Assembly (NCBI RefSeq): GCF_020733635.1
Contig: NZ_JAJFZL010000001.1
Span: forward strand, 558,001-622,000
DNA: 64,000 nt
Source: Nocardia spumae
Lineage (GTDB): Bacteria; Actinomycetota; Actinomycetes; Mycobacteriales; Mycobacteriaceae
Direction: 5' to 3'
Both the position numbers and the translations under genes were made by a program. The stretch's first letter is position 1; each line of letters starts with the position of its first letter. The notes under the pieces were generated by a model. The model saw only the letters and a list, made by a program, of their open reading frames with translations, searched no databases and was not told the origin of the DNA. This document shows positions 44,917-54,322 of this stretch, piece by piece.

Positions 44917-47234
44917 CACTTGGGCCTTGCCGCTGTGCGAGTCACGTCGTCATAAGCGTTTCGGAAAACCTGAGGATTTCCCACTTCGCTCATCATTTTA
45001 TCGACTACATCACTTCTGTCTCGGTTTTCATAAGAGCCATCACCTAAAATTACTGTCCAGGGTTTCAGTACGCCATGATCGAACAAGATCGAGTAATTCT
45101 TCTGGACTTCCGGAGGAATTTCCATCCGGCTCAAGACTTCATAGTTGCGCTGGGAGAAGTTCGGAGCAACGAGCTTCGCATTCTCGGTATCCCCCGGAGC
45201 AGACCCGATAATCGCGCTCTTGAGCGAATCGCCTCCTCCGTCGATGATGCTCTTGGTGGCTTCGGTGACCGGTGCGAATTCAGGGTTGGTGGTGCCGGTC
45301 ATGGTGAGTCCGAACTGGGTCCCGGCTTTGAGCGCATCGTAGACGCGGGCTTTGCGGTCGTAGGCTTCCTTGGCGATATCGTGCTTGTTTTCGTTGGAAG
45401 CCTGGATACCGTCCTGCAGCCCGCGATCGGACAGCGCATTGATTCGTCCCGCAGTCGCCAAGTCGGAGTCTGCATCCGGTCGGTGCGGATCGCGGGCGTA
45501 CTCGGCTTCGTTCTGCAGGATGCGATCGATTGCCGCACCGGTGAACTGCTCGCCTGCCTCCTTGTCGGTGTTCATCAATGCGAACATCCGTTCCGAACCC
45601 TCGTATGTCTGGTTATCTGCGGGGTCTATCCAGCTCTTGCCGTCGTCGGTACGAGTTCGGAATCCCGGAAGCTCTTCACGCGGTTGGCCGGCTAGTGAGT
45701 CGATGTATGGAGACATGCTGTGGGACAGCTGGCGAACCAGATCCGGATTTCTTTCCCCGGCGGACTGGTTACCACCGACGTCGGCGAACTTCTTCCACTG
45801 ATCCTCGGTTGAGGCATACTCGCCGAACTTGCTCATGATGTGGCCCGCGCGCGTGGCCGTCGCGACGTCGGCCCGGTTGCTCGGGTCCGTCACCACCGCG
45901 TCGCCATCATTGAACTTGAACATGCTCGACGCGGCTTTGCCGTCGTCGCTCCATTCGTGAGTCATGACATCGGTGACGAAATCCTTGCCGTGAGCTTTGT
46001 CGGTGACGGCAGCCTCGACAGCGAATTTATCGGGGCCGACTGCTTGGAAGATCGGTTCTGTCACACGGCCATTGGTGGGAACATAGCCGTCGGCGGTGAG
46101 GGCCTCGAGGTTCTTGTGCGGGTTCTGCTCGTGTTTGACTTGGGCGTCCAGGTATTGGCGGCCGACATCCATCAGGTGGTTGTCGAGCGTGCTGCCCTGC
46201 TTGTAGCGGTCGTCGCCTGCCGCAACGATATTCGCGATGGTTTGGTTGTCGGCGACACCGTTGAGGTTGATGGATTTGGTGCGCGAGGTGTAGTCCTGGC
46301 TCACCAGATCCTTGCGAGTCAGCGAGTCGCGAACCTCTTTGGGAAGTTTGTCGAAGTTGCCTTTGCCCGCCGAACCGCCGTCGACTCGCTCGTTGGAAAC
46401 CAGTTGGAAGGCATTGGCGAGGGCTTGACGTCCGTCGGGCGGCAGCTTGTCCATGATCTGGGCAATCTCCTGGGGGCTTTTGCCGTCCAGGGATCGTGAC
46501 AGTTCGGTGAGGTATTGCATCTGGGAGGCGGGTATCGTTGCCGCGCCACCGGATTGGAGATCGGCAAGCTGTTCGGGTGACAGTTGTCCGGCGTCGATCA
46601 AGCGGGCGATGTCGTCCGGGCTCATGGTGCCCGCGGCGAGGTCTGTGGCGTCGGCTTTGGCTTGGTCGGTTCCCAGTGCGGAGGCGCTGGTGAACTGTGC
46701 GGGTAGCCCGGCTGCGGCGGTGTTGAGCTGGTTGCACAGCGCGTCGTTGGCGGACTTCGCTGCCGCTGCGCCGTCGGTGAGGTCGAACAGGAGTTGTTGT
46801 ATCTCGGCCTTTTTGGCCGCGTCCAACTCGCCCCAGGGTTTGCCGCTGATGACGGTGTTGTCGCTGATCTCGTAGTGGTCCGCGACCGGGGCGGACACGG
46901 CGAGGGGGAACCCTTCGCGGGCCAGGGCGTCGAGTGCGGTCTTGGCGCGCTGGAGTGGGGCCTCGATTCCGTACCACTGGTCGTTGAGCAGGCGGGCCAG
47001 GCCGCGGACGGCTTCGGTTGCCTCGCCGATGTGTTTGCGGTCGTCGAGCGCTGACTGTTGTGCGGCGTCGGCTCCGGCGCCTTCCCAGTACCCGCCGTCG
47101 GAGGTGCGGATCAACGCGTCGTGGTAGTCGGTGAACTTCTGGTCGAGCTTGTCGGCCAGTGTGTTCCACTCGGTGGCGACCTCGACCAGGTCATGTGGAC
47201 GCCAGGCGCGGATCTGGTCGGGCAAGAGGCTCAC
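44916..47234 (-). CDS. Large WxG-domain protein, probable ESX (type VII) substrate
   Basis: A 772-residue protein. The N-terminal ~115 residues form a WXG100-like helical hairpin with W50-E-G (SDGGYWEGAGADAA). The middle (LIDAGQLSPEQLADLQSGG; LPPDGRQALANAF) matches proteins annotated in mycobacteria as TPR-repeat-region proteins. The C-terminal ~150 residues carry no catalytic motif I can identify. The GTG start overlaps the stop of the upstream small gene (GTGA) and the stop overlaps the lipoprotein start. Layout resembles polymorphic toxins, with a conserved export head and a cognate partner downstream; toxicity is not shown. Confidence 0.8.
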   Translation of the reverse strand: MSLLPDQIRAWRPHDLVEVATEWNTLADKLDQKFTDYHDALIRTSDGGYWEGAGADAAQQSALDDRKHIGEATEAVRGLARLLNDQWYGIEAPLQRAKTALDALAREGFPLAVSAPVADHYEISDNTVISGKPWGELDAAKKAEIQQLLFDLTDGAAAAKSANDALCNQLNTAAAGLPAQFTSASALGTDQAKADATDLAAGTMSPDDIARLIDAGQLSPEQLADLQSGGAATIPASQMQYLTELSRSLDGKSPQEIAQIMDKLPPDGRQALANAFQLVSNERVDGGSAGKGNFDKLPKEVRDSLTRKDLVSQDYTSRTKSINLNGVADNQTIANIVAAGDDRYKQGSTLDNHLMDVGRQYLDAQVKHEQNPHKNLEALTADGYVPTNGRVTEPIFQAVGPDKFAVEAAVTDKAHGKDFVTDVMTHEWSDDGKAASSMFKFNDGDAVVTDPSNRADVATATRAGHIMSKFGEYASTEDQWKKFADVGGNQSAGERNPDLVRQLSHSMSPYIDSLAGQPREELPGFRTRTDDGKSWIDPADNQTYEGSERMFALMNTDKEAGEQFTGAAIDRILQNEAEYARDPHRPDADSDLATAGRINALSDRGLQDGIQASNENKHDIAKEAYDRKARVYDALKAGTQFGLTMTGTTNPEFAPVTEATKSIIDGGGDSLKSAIIGSAPGDTENAKLVAPNFSQRNYEVLSRMEIPPEVQKNYSILFDHGVLKPWTVILGDGSYENRDRSDVVDKMMSEVGNPQVFRNAYDDVTRTAARPK

Positions 47235-47581
47235 TGGCCCGCTCCCGACGTCCAGGCGCCCGTGCTCTGGCGCAGGGTGGCGACAAGGGCGTCCCGGGAG
47301 TGCTCATCCTTGGCCTGATAGGCCTTGAAAGTAGTGGACATCGCATCGGCAACGCCCTCCAGTCGTGCCTTGGCGCCCTTGACCAGTGCGTCGTGCAGCA
47401 CGTTCTTCGTGATCGCGATCGCTGCCTCGTGAGCTGACATGACACCACCGGGCTTACCGGTGTTGAACGCCTCCGCCGCGCCCTTCTCGCATTTCACCTC
47501 ACCCACGGTGCGTGCCAGATCGCGGACCGAGGTGCTGAGTCGATTCAGCTGATCCAGGTCTGCTCTGAAGGTGTCGGTCAT
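47231..47581 (-). CDS. EspC/DUF2580-like small ESX-associated protein
   Basis: A 116-residue helical protein. It has no W-x-G but carries the type VII export motif YxxxD at Y88-D92 (AYQAKDEH) after the second helix, as in EspC-like partners. A strong ribosome-binding site (GAGGGGGG) lies before ATG 47581. It is first in the four-gene cassette and overlaps the large gene by 4 bp. It probably pairs with the N-terminal WxG domain of the large protein for secretion. Confidence 0.78.
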   Translation of the reverse strand: MTDTFRADLDQLNRLSTSVRDLARTVGEVKCEKGAAEAFNTGKPGGVMSAHEAAIAITKNVLHDALVKGAKARLEGVADAMSTTFKAYQAKDEHSRDALVATLRQSTGAWTSGAGQ

Positions 47582-48078
47582 TTACCCCCCCTCATTTCGG
47601 ACGAAACGTGCAGATGAGTCTAGCTTCACCTCACCCTGGTATGCGTTCGATCCCCTGCGGGCTCCCGCGCTGTCGCGATCCACGAGATCAGCCGCATCGT
47701 TGGAGCCGATTTGTGACTGCGTGATGAGGACCGCTTTCCGCATTCGGTTCGGCAACAGACCGTTTCGCTCTTCGAGGCGTCATGCGTCGTACGATCCGCC
47801 GGTGAGCGTATGTGCTGCGCCCCCGAAGGAATGGCCGAGATCAATGCCGCCTTCGCTGCATTCGAAAAGCCCGCGCTGACGTGCCGGAAGAGCGACGATT
47901 CCGCCTGTCGGACCGATTCGGCGGCCAGGACTTCGAGGGCACCGAGCACAAGGATTGGGTGCGCGAACAGCAAAAAGCTCCGCGGCGAGCCGGACAGCTG
48001 ACTCGATCGAACCTCACACGCCGCCGAAACGTCGCATCCAGGACAGTGCCGGATCGTTGGACCAACCGATGTGACAGC
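47582..48078. other. Intergenic stretch with a possible decayed leaderless gene
   Basis: No intact gene is supported. TACGAT lies 6 nt before GTG 47802. After it, coding-like segments appear in successive frames: GMAEINAAFAAFEKPALT, then PEERRFRLSDRFGGQDFEG and HKDWVREQQK. This looks like a small gene broken by frameshifts. The rest holds the promoter of the ESX-type cassette. Confidence 0.4.
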
Positions 48079-48867
48079 TCAGAAGCCGTCGAAACAGATT
48101 GCGTCCGCCGGAGTTCCGGTATTCACCAGCCGGTCCAGTGTCGCCTGGGTCATGCCCGGCGACCCACACACCAGTACCTGGTGATGCAGCAGTGGTCCCA
48201 TATCGCCGACCACGTCGGCGAGAGTGCCCTCCATCATCTCGTCGACCTCGAATCCGACGTCCACGCGGCAACTTTCGTACCACTGGTCGACCCAGTTCGG
48301 ATCGTCGGCGCGTTCCACCACGGGAATCACAGTGAGCCAGGGCATGTCACCGGCCATCAGATACAGCATGTCCGAGGCGTAGAGGTCGCGTGGGGTGCGG
48401 CCGCCGACGAACAGGTGGGTGCGTGGTGGTTGCGGGCGGCGGGACAAGTCCAGCAGCAGCGAGCGCATCGGTGCCAAACCCGTTCCGCCGGCGATCATCA
48501 CGAGGTCGGTGGTGTCGGCATCCACGGTCAGCCAGCCCGCGGGTGCGCTGATCCGCCACTCGTCCCCGGGCCGGGTATCGCTGACGATCGATCCGCTGCA
48601 CCAGCCGCCGGGCACGGTGCGGATATGGAATTCCAGTTTGCCGTCCAGCGACGGCGGCAGCGCGGGGGAGAACCGGCGGCGCATGCCCGGATGCTGCGGG
48701 ACCTGCACATCCACCGACTGCCCGGCTTCGAACGGGACGAACTCGCCGATCAGCCGGATCACCGCGAGATCGTGGCGCAATCGGTGGTGGCCGACCACGG
48801 TGGATGACCACTCCGTCGGCGCATCGAGCCGGATCTCCCCGGTCTGGTCCGGTCCCAGCGTCACCAT
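48079..48867 (-). CDS. Stand-alone FNR-type reductase, related to the flavohaemoglobin reductase domain
   Basis: A 262-residue ferredoxin-NADP reductase-like protein. The FAD motif is degenerate (RRRFSPA where RxYS is usual), and the NAD(P) motif is MIAGGTGLAPMRSLL. The domain resembles the reductase part of the neighbouring flavohaemoglobin (RYLSPA; MIGSGTGIAPLRA) but lacks the globin. The two genes run in the same direction, 201 bp apart, and look like a duplication with loss of the globin domain. It may feed electrons to an unknown oxygenase or haem protein. Confidence 0.85.
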   Translation of the reverse strand: MVTLGPDQTGEIRLDAPTEWSSTVVGHHRLRHDLAVIRLIGEFVPFEAGQSVDVQVPQHPGMRRRFSPALPPSLDGKLEFHIRTVPGGWCSGSIVSDTRPGDEWRISAPAGWLTVDADTTDLVMIAGGTGLAPMRSLLLDLSRRPQPPRTHLFVGGRTPRDLYASDMLYLMAGDMPWLTVIPVVERADDPNWVDQWYESCRVDVGFEVDEMMEGTLADVVGDMGPLLHHQVLVCGSPGMTQATLDRLVNTGTPADAICFDGF

Positions 48868-49068
48868 TCCTCCTGTAATTTCCGGGACATCCGCGCCCGG
48901 TCGGCATGGCGAGCCGCTGCGAGCCGGTCGCTCACCATGCCTCCTCTGGCCCGCGGATACCCCGCGCCCGAAACCCCTTGTACCGATACCGGTTCCGCAT
49001 ATTCCGGCACGTCACCAAGTTACGCCGTCCGTGCCCGGTTGCCTACCGGTTGCCGCATCTCGCCCGAC

Positions 49069-50226
49069 TTACACGGGATCGGTCATGATCACGTGCTCCG
49101 GTGTGCCCACTGCCAGCAGTGCCCGCTTGGTGTCGGCGATCATGCGCGCCGAACCGGCGATCTGGATCTGGCGATCCGACCACGATCCGAAGCTGGCCAC
49201 CAGCGCGCCCAGATTCCCGATCAGCCGGCGGTGCATACCGAACGGCGGATCGGCCGGCGGATGCGGATGCCACCACGGGTTGGATTCGCTCTCGCAGACC
49301 GGCACCACCGTCAGCCACGGATTGCTCAGCGACAGCTGCCACATGTTCTCGACATCGTAGAGATCGCACGGGTAGCGACCGCCGATGAAGAAGTGCACCC
49401 GGGGATTGACGCCGCGCCGCCCCATCTCGATCAGTTGGGCCCGTAACGGCGCGATGCCGGTGCCGGAGCCGATCATCAGCACATCACGGCCCGATTCGGT
49501 GTCGACGTGCAGACCGCCGAGCGGACTCGCGATCTGCCAGATGTCGCCGACCTCGGCCTCACCGACGATGGCGGGGCTGACCCAGCCGGTGCGCACCTTG
49601 CGGACGTGGAATTCGATCTCCCCGTAGGGATTGGTCGGGATGGCCGGCGACAGGTACCGCCACATCTTCGGCCGTTGCGGAATGCACACCGGCACGTACT
49701 GGCCCGCCTGATACGGGATCGGCTCCTCGGATTGCAGGCGCACGATCGACAGATCGTCGAGCACCCGCCGGTGGCCGACCACCTTCGCCTCCCAATACGG
49801 TTGCGAGGTATCGGAATTGGCGCCGATGGCCATCGAAGCCGAGACCAGAATGGCGATATCGCGCCACCCCGCCTCCAGCTCGCGGCTCCAGAAGGGGCCG
49901 TTGTAGTTGTGGAACGCAGCGAGGAGTGCGCGCCCGGCGGCATCGTAATGCTCCGTCTCGACCCCGTATTTGCGGTGGTCGAGAGCCAGTTGCTCCAGGA
50001 ACCGTTGTGCCCGATCCCAGTTCTCCAGATGGTCGAGCACGAACTGGATGGCGGCGACCACCCGTTTCGGCTGCATATCCATCGTGTGCGGGAAGAGATC
50101 GCGCAGTCCGGGGGACTCTGCGAACAGATGACTGTAAAACGCGCTGATCAATCGTTCGGGCCCGGTCGGGGCCTCGGTGATCGACCGGAAGTTTGCGCGG
50201 ACCAGCGCTGCCGAACGCGCATCCAC
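49069..50226 (-). CDS. Flavohaemoglobin, type II-like (Rv0385 group)
   Basis: A 385-residue globin-reductase fusion. Globin residues are Tyr31 (B10), Phe45 (CD1), Gln52 (E7) and proximal His84 in LDHRKYGV. FAD-binding RYLSPA and NAD-binding GSGTGIAPLRA follow. Mycobacterial Rv0385, also divergent from clpB, is a type II flavohaemoglobin that oxidises D-lactate rather than acting mainly as an NO dioxygenase; the same is possible here. The start ATG 50226 lies 388 bp from the clpB start. Regulation with clpB cannot be excluded because the intergenic region is shared. Confidence 0.88.
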   Translation of the reverse strand: MDARSAALVRANFRSITEAPTGPERLISAFYSHLFAESPGLRDLFPHTMDMQPKRVVAAIQFVLDHLENWDRAQRFLEQLALDHRKYGVETEHYDAAGRALLAAFHNYNGPFWSRELEAGWRDIAILVSASMAIGANSDTSQPYWEAKVVGHRRVLDDLSIVRLQSEEPIPYQAGQYVPVCIPQRPKMWRYLSPAIPTNPYGEIEFHVRKVRTGWVSPAIVGEAEVGDIWQIASPLGGLHVDTESGRDVLMIGSGTGIAPLRAQLIEMGRRGVNPRVHFFIGGRYPCDLYDVENMWQLSLSNPWLTVVPVCESESNPWWHPHPPADPPFGMHRRLIGNLGALVASFGSWSDRQIQIAGSARMIADTKRALLAVGTPEHVIMTDPV

Positions 50227-50613
50227 GACGTCGAGCTTCCTTTCCTTCGGTGTGATCCGGCGACGGTGCCGCCGGGTCGATCCGACAGCCGTGCCGCGGG
50301 CTGTGCCACCGGCGATCGCCGGCCTCCGGAGACCAGTATCCCTGAAAAGGCGGTGGTCGCACGGTTATGGGCGGAACACGTTACCCAGCACTGTCGCGGG
50401 TGAAACGTGTGGACGGCGGCCTCGGGTTCCGGACCGGCGCGTAGCGTTGGGCACATTCCGTCGCGGAATCCCGAAATATGTCAAACTTGAGCGGAACAGA
50501 CTCAACTCCTACCGCGTTGAAATGTCCAGAAGAGTTCGTCCGGCGCCTCGTCCCGATCCGACCGGCACGAACCCGACCGGCAACCACGCGATACGACACG
50601 TAGGAAGGTGATC
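50227..50613. other. Divergent promoter region of clpB and the flavohaemoglobin gene
   Basis: No gene is present. A HAIR operator lies at 50486-50506 on the clpB side. Nothing clearly assignable was seen on the flavohaemoglobin side. Confidence 0.6.
50486..50506. promoter_or_regulatory. HspR operator (HAIR) upstream of clpB
   Basis: CTTGAGC-N7-ACTCAAC matches the HAIR consensus at 12 of 14 arm positions and lies 108-128 bp before the clpB start. HspR is encoded at 39249. Confidence 0.85.
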
Positions 50614-53181
50614 GTGGACTCGTTCAACCCCACCACCAAGACACAGGCGGCGCTGACGGCGGCCCTGCAGGCGGCCTCGGCCGCCGGGAATCCGGAGATT
50701 CGCCCGGCGCACTTGCTGGTGGCGCTGCTGGATCAGACCGACGGCATCGCCGCCCCCCTGCTGAAGGCTGTCGCGGTCGACCCGGCCACGGTGCGACGCG
50801 AGGCGCAGGACATCGTCGACCGGCTGCCCCGCGCCACCGGTGCGACCACGCAGCCGCAGCTGGGCCGCGAGGCCCTGGCCGCGATCACCGCCGGGCAGCG
50901 CCTGGCGACCGAACTCGGCGACGAATACGTCTCCACCGAACACGTCGTCGTGGGGCTGGCCGAGGGCGACTCTGATATCTCCCAGCTGCTGCTCAAATAC
51001 GGTGCGACCGCCGACGCCCTGCGCGAGGCGTTCACCGCCGTGCGCGGCAACACCCGGGTGACCACGGCCGACCCCGAGGGCACCTATCAGGCGCTGGAGA
51101 AGTACTCCACCGACCTCACCGCCGCCGCCCGTGACGGCAAACTCGATCCGGTCATCGGCCGCGACACCGAGATCCGGCGGGTGGTGCAGGTGCTGAGCCG
51201 GCGCACCAAGAACAATCCCGTCCTCATCGGTGAGCCCGGTGTCGGTAAGACCGCCATCGTCGAGGGCCTCGCTCAGCGCATCATCGCCGGCGACGTCCCC
51301 GAATCCCTGCGCGGGAAGAAGCTGGTCTCCCTCGACCTCGGCGCCATGGTGGCCGGTGCGAAGTATCGCGGTGAATTCGAGGAACGGCTCAAGGCGGTGC
51401 TGGAGGAGATCAAATCCAGTGCCGGGCAGATCATCACCTTCATCGACGAGCTGCACACCATCGTCGGCGCGGGCGCGACCGGTGAATCGGCGATGGACGC
51501 CGGCAACATGATCAAGCCGATGCTGGCGCGCGGTGAACTGCGCCTGGTCGGTGCCACCACGCTCGACGAATACCGTCAGCACATCGAGAAGGACGCCGCC
51601 CTGGAGCGGCGGTTCCAGCAGGTGCTGGTCGGCGAACCGTCGGTCGAGGACACCATCGGCATCCTGCGCGGACTCAAGGAACGCTACGAGGTCCACCACG
51701 GCGTGCGGATCACCGATTCCGCGCTCGTGGCGGCGGCGACGCTCAGCGATCGCTACATCACCTCGCGCTTCCTGCCGGACAAGGCGATCGACCTGGTCGA
51801 CGAGTCGGCGTCGCGGTTGCGGATGGAGATCGATTCGCGGCCGGTCGAGATCGACGAGGTCGAGCGGGCCGTGCGCCGGCTCGAGATCGAGGAGGTCGCA
51901 CTCGCCAAGGAAACCGACGAGGCGTCCAAGCAGCGGCTCGAGAAGTTGCGCCAGGAACTCGCCGACGACCGCGAGAAGCTCAATCAGCTGATGGCGCGCT
52001 GGCAGAACGAGAAGCAGGCCATCGACTCGGTCCGGACCATCAAGGAGGAACTGGAGTCGCTGCGCGGGGAATCCGAGCGAGCCGAACGCGACGGTGATCT
52101 CGGCAAGGCGGCCGAACTGCGCTACGGCCGCATCCCGCAGCTGGAGAAGCAGCTCGCCGAGGCCGAGAAGAACGCCGGCAAGGCGGGCAGCGGCAGCCTC
52201 GAGGACGAGGTCATGCTCAAGGAGGAGGTCGGCCCGGACGATATCGCCGAGGTGGTCTCGTCGTGGACCGGCATTCCGGTCGGCCGCATGCTCGAGGGCG
52301 AGACGCAGAAGTTGCTGCGGATGGAGGACGAACTCCGGCATCGGGTGGTCGGGCAGTCCGAAGCCGTCACCGCGGTCTCGGATGCGGTGCGCCGCGCCCG
52401 GGCCGGGGTCGCCGATCCCAATCGGCCCACGGGTTCGTTCATGTTCGTCGGACCGACCGGTGTCGGTAAGACCGAGCTGGCGAAGGCGCTGGCGGACTTC
52501 CTGTTCGACGACGAGCGCGCCATGACCCGCATCGATATGAGCGAGTACTCCGAGAAGCATTCGGTGGCTCGCCTGGTCGGCGCCCCGCCCGGATACGTCG
52601 GCTACGACCAGGGCGGCCAGCTCACCGAGGCGGTGCGACGACGCCCGTACACCGTGGTGCTGTTCGACGAGATCGAGAAGGCGCATCCGGACGTCTTCGA
52701 CATCCTGCTGCAGGTACTGGACGAGGGACGGCTGACCGACGGCCAGGGCCGCACGGTGGACTTCCGCAACACCATCCTCATCCTGACCTCGAACCTGGGC
52801 GCCGGTGGTGACAAGGACATGGTGATGAACGCCGTGCGGTCGGCGTTCAAACCGGAATTCCTCAACCGGCTCGACGATGTGGTGATGTTCTCCGCGCTCA
52901 ACGAGGAACAGCTCGAGGACATCGTCGACATCCAGCTGGCGCAGCTGCAGAAGCGGTTGTCGCAGCGGCGGCTGAAGCTCGACGTCAGCGATTCGGCACG
53001 GTTCTGGCTGGCGGTGCGCGGGTACGACCCGGTCTACGGCGCCCGTCCGCTGCGCCGGCTGATCCAGCAGGCCATCGGTGATTCACTGGCCAAGGAATTG
53101 CTGGCCGGCGAGGTTACCGACGGTGACCTGGTGAAGGTCAACGTCGCCCCCGACGGTGACGGGCTGATCGTAGGCCGATGA
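50614..53181 (+). CDS. clpB: ATP-dependent disaggregase ClpB (Hsp104)
   Basis: An 855-residue AAA+ chaperone that, with DnaK, pulls aggregated proteins apart. The Clp-N domain is followed by ATPase 1 ([30 protein letters not shown]), the ClpB coiled-coil middle domain (about 410-520) and ATPase 2 ([26 protein letters not shown]). GTG 50614 starts the typical actinobacterial [14 protein letters not shown] and has AGGAAGG 5 nt upstream. It is controlled by the HAIR site and closed by a strong hairpin. Confidence 0.98.
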   Translation: MDSFNPTTKTQAALTAALQAASAAGNPEIRPAHLLVALLDQTDGIAAPLLKAVAVDPATVRREAQDIVDRLPRATGATTQPQLGREALAAITAGQRLATELGDEYVSTEHVVVGLAEGDSDISQLLLKYGATADALREAFTAVRGNTRVTTADPEGTYQALEKYSTDLTAAARDGKLDPVIGRDTEIRRVVQVLSRRTKNNPVLIGEPGVGKTAIVEGLAQRIIAGDVPESLRGKKLVSLDLGAMVAGAKYRGEFEERLKAVLEEIKSSAGQIITFIDELHTIVGAGATGESAMDAGNMIKPMLARGELRLVGATTLDEYRQHIEKDAALERRFQQVLVGEPSVEDTIGILRGLKERYEVHHGVRITDSALVAAATLSDRYITSRFLPDKAIDLVDESASRLRMEIDSRPVEIDEVERAVRRLEIEEVALAKETDEASKQRLEKLRQELADDREKLNQLMARWQNEKQAIDSVRTIKEELESLRGESERAERDGDLGKAAELRYGRIPQLEKQLAEAEKNAGKAGSGSLEDEVMLKEEVGPDDIAEVVSSWTGIPVGRMLEGETQKLLRMEDELRHRVVGQSEAVTAVSDAVRRARAGVADPNRPTGSFMFVGPTGVGKTELAKALADFLFDDERAMTRIDMSEYSEKHSVARLVGAPPGYVGYDQGGQLTEAVRRRPYTVVLFDEIEKAHPDVFDILLQVLDEGRLTDGQGRTVDFRNTILILTSNLGAGGDKDMVMNAVRSAFKPEFLNRLDDVVMFSALNEEQLEDIVDIQLAQLQKRLSQRRLKLDVSDSARFWLAVRGYDPVYGARPLRRLIQQAIGDSLAKELLAGEVTDGDLVKVNVAPDGDGLIVGR

Positions 53182-53190
53182 GGACCCGGC

Positions 53191-53231
53191 ACGCGCGGAG
53201 TGTGAGTGAAACCGACTCGCACTCCGCGCGT
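53191..53231. terminator. Terminator after clpB
   Basis: A 17-bp stem with one G-T wobble (ACGCGCGGAGTG... paired with ...CACTCCGCGCGT) and a 7-nt loop lies 10 bp past the clpB stop. Confidence 0.88.
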
Positions 53232-53238
53232 CTGCACC

Positions 53239-53244
53239 TACCCT
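53239..53244 (+). promoter_or_regulatory. -10 hexamer, leaderless promoter
   Basis: TACCCT ends 7 nt before ATG 53252, right after the clpB terminator. Confidence 0.5.
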
Positions 53245-53251
53245 GGTGGGC

Positions 53252-54133
53252 ATGACGAATCCGAGCGACCCGTGGGCGCAGCGACCGGATTCGCCCGATA
53301 CACCGACCGAGAAGCTCGGTGCGTCGGGCCGGGATCCGGGCGATACGCCGACGCACACGACGGAATACTCGGAAGCCTACGGTCGGAGCCCCGAGCCGTA
53401 TCAGAGCACGCTGTCCTACGGACATCCCGGGCCCTACGAGCAGACCAAGGCCTACGAGTTCCCGGAGCACCCGGACTATCAGGGCCGGCAGTACTTCGAG
53501 CAGTCGCCGGGGCCCAACGCCACCCGGGAGATTCCGCCCTACGACAGTCAGTGGGGCGGGTACGAATCCGGATACGGCGAATCCGGCGGATATCCCCCCT
53601 ACGGTTCCGGTCCGGCCGGGGCCGATGGCCGGCGGCAAGCGGTCGGCCCGACCGGACTGCCGGTCGAGTCACCGCGCCGCCGGACCGGTCTGTGGATAGC
53701 CCTGACCGCGGCGGTATTCGTCCTGGTCGTGCTCGGTGGCATCGCCGCCGGACTGCTCCTCGCCGGTAACGACTCCTCGTCCTCCACCGACGCGGCGACC
53801 GGTCGTCCGGCCCCCACCCGCGTCCCGATCGTCCCGCCCAACCCCTCCGGCGCGCAGCCGAGCCTGCCGCAGCTTCCGGGCCTGGGCGATATCGACGGCA
53901 TCGGCGCGACGATGGGGACGGTCACGACCAACGACGGCGCCACGATCGTGATCCAGTCCCTGCTCGGATCCTCCGTCACCGTGCATACCAACGCCGATAC
54001 CCAGATCATCTCGGCGGGCGCGGGAAAGGTGTCGGACCTGCACCAGGGGGACATGGTGGTGGTGCAGGGCGACAAGGGCCCCGACGGCGCGATCACGGCG
54101 AAGATCATCATCAGCACCCAGCTGCCGCGCTAG
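53252..54133 (+). CDS. Membrane-anchored protein with DUF5666-like C-terminal domain
   Basis: A 293-residue protein. The N-terminal ~145 residues are Tyr/Pro/Gly-rich and disordered (SGGYPPYGSGPAG). One membrane helix (about 150-175) is followed by a Ser/Thr/Pro linker and an extracytoplasmic beta domain (MGTVTTNDGATIVIQSLLGS, then VHTNADTQI and GDMVVVQG) with the pattern of DUF5666-type small OB-like folds. Function unknown. It has its own promoter, so it is separate from clpB. Confidence 0.8.
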   Translation: MTNPSDPWAQRPDSPDTPTEKLGASGRDPGDTPTHTTEYSEAYGRSPEPYQSTLSYGHPGPYEQTKAYEFPEHPDYQGRQYFEQSPGPNATREIPPYDSQWGGYESGYGESGGYPPYGSGPAGADGRRQAVGPTGLPVESPRRRTGLWIALTAAVFVLVVLGGIAAGLLLAGNDSSSSTDAATGRPAPTRVPIVPPNPSGAQPSLPQLPGLGDIDGIGATMGTVTTNDGATIVIQSLLGSSVTVHTNADTQIISAGAGKVSDLHQGDMVVVQGDKGPDGAITAKIIISTQLPR

Positions 54134-54322
54134 GTCTGCCTGCGCTTCGCTCCGGCGGCGTTTCGCCAACCAGTACCGTCTCGGGAATGTTCGCCTGGGT
54201 GGTGACCCGGGCGAGAACCTCGGGGTGCGCGGTGGCACGTCGGCGGCGGGCCGCGGTATGTCGCGAACCGCGGGGCGAACGGGCGCGAGCAATCGTGTCC
54301 GCACCAACTAGACTCGGGGGCG

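Noticed and set aside
39695..48078. Insertion sequence or integrase expected at the island
   Set aside because: No transposase or integrase motifs, terminal inverted repeats or target duplications were found.
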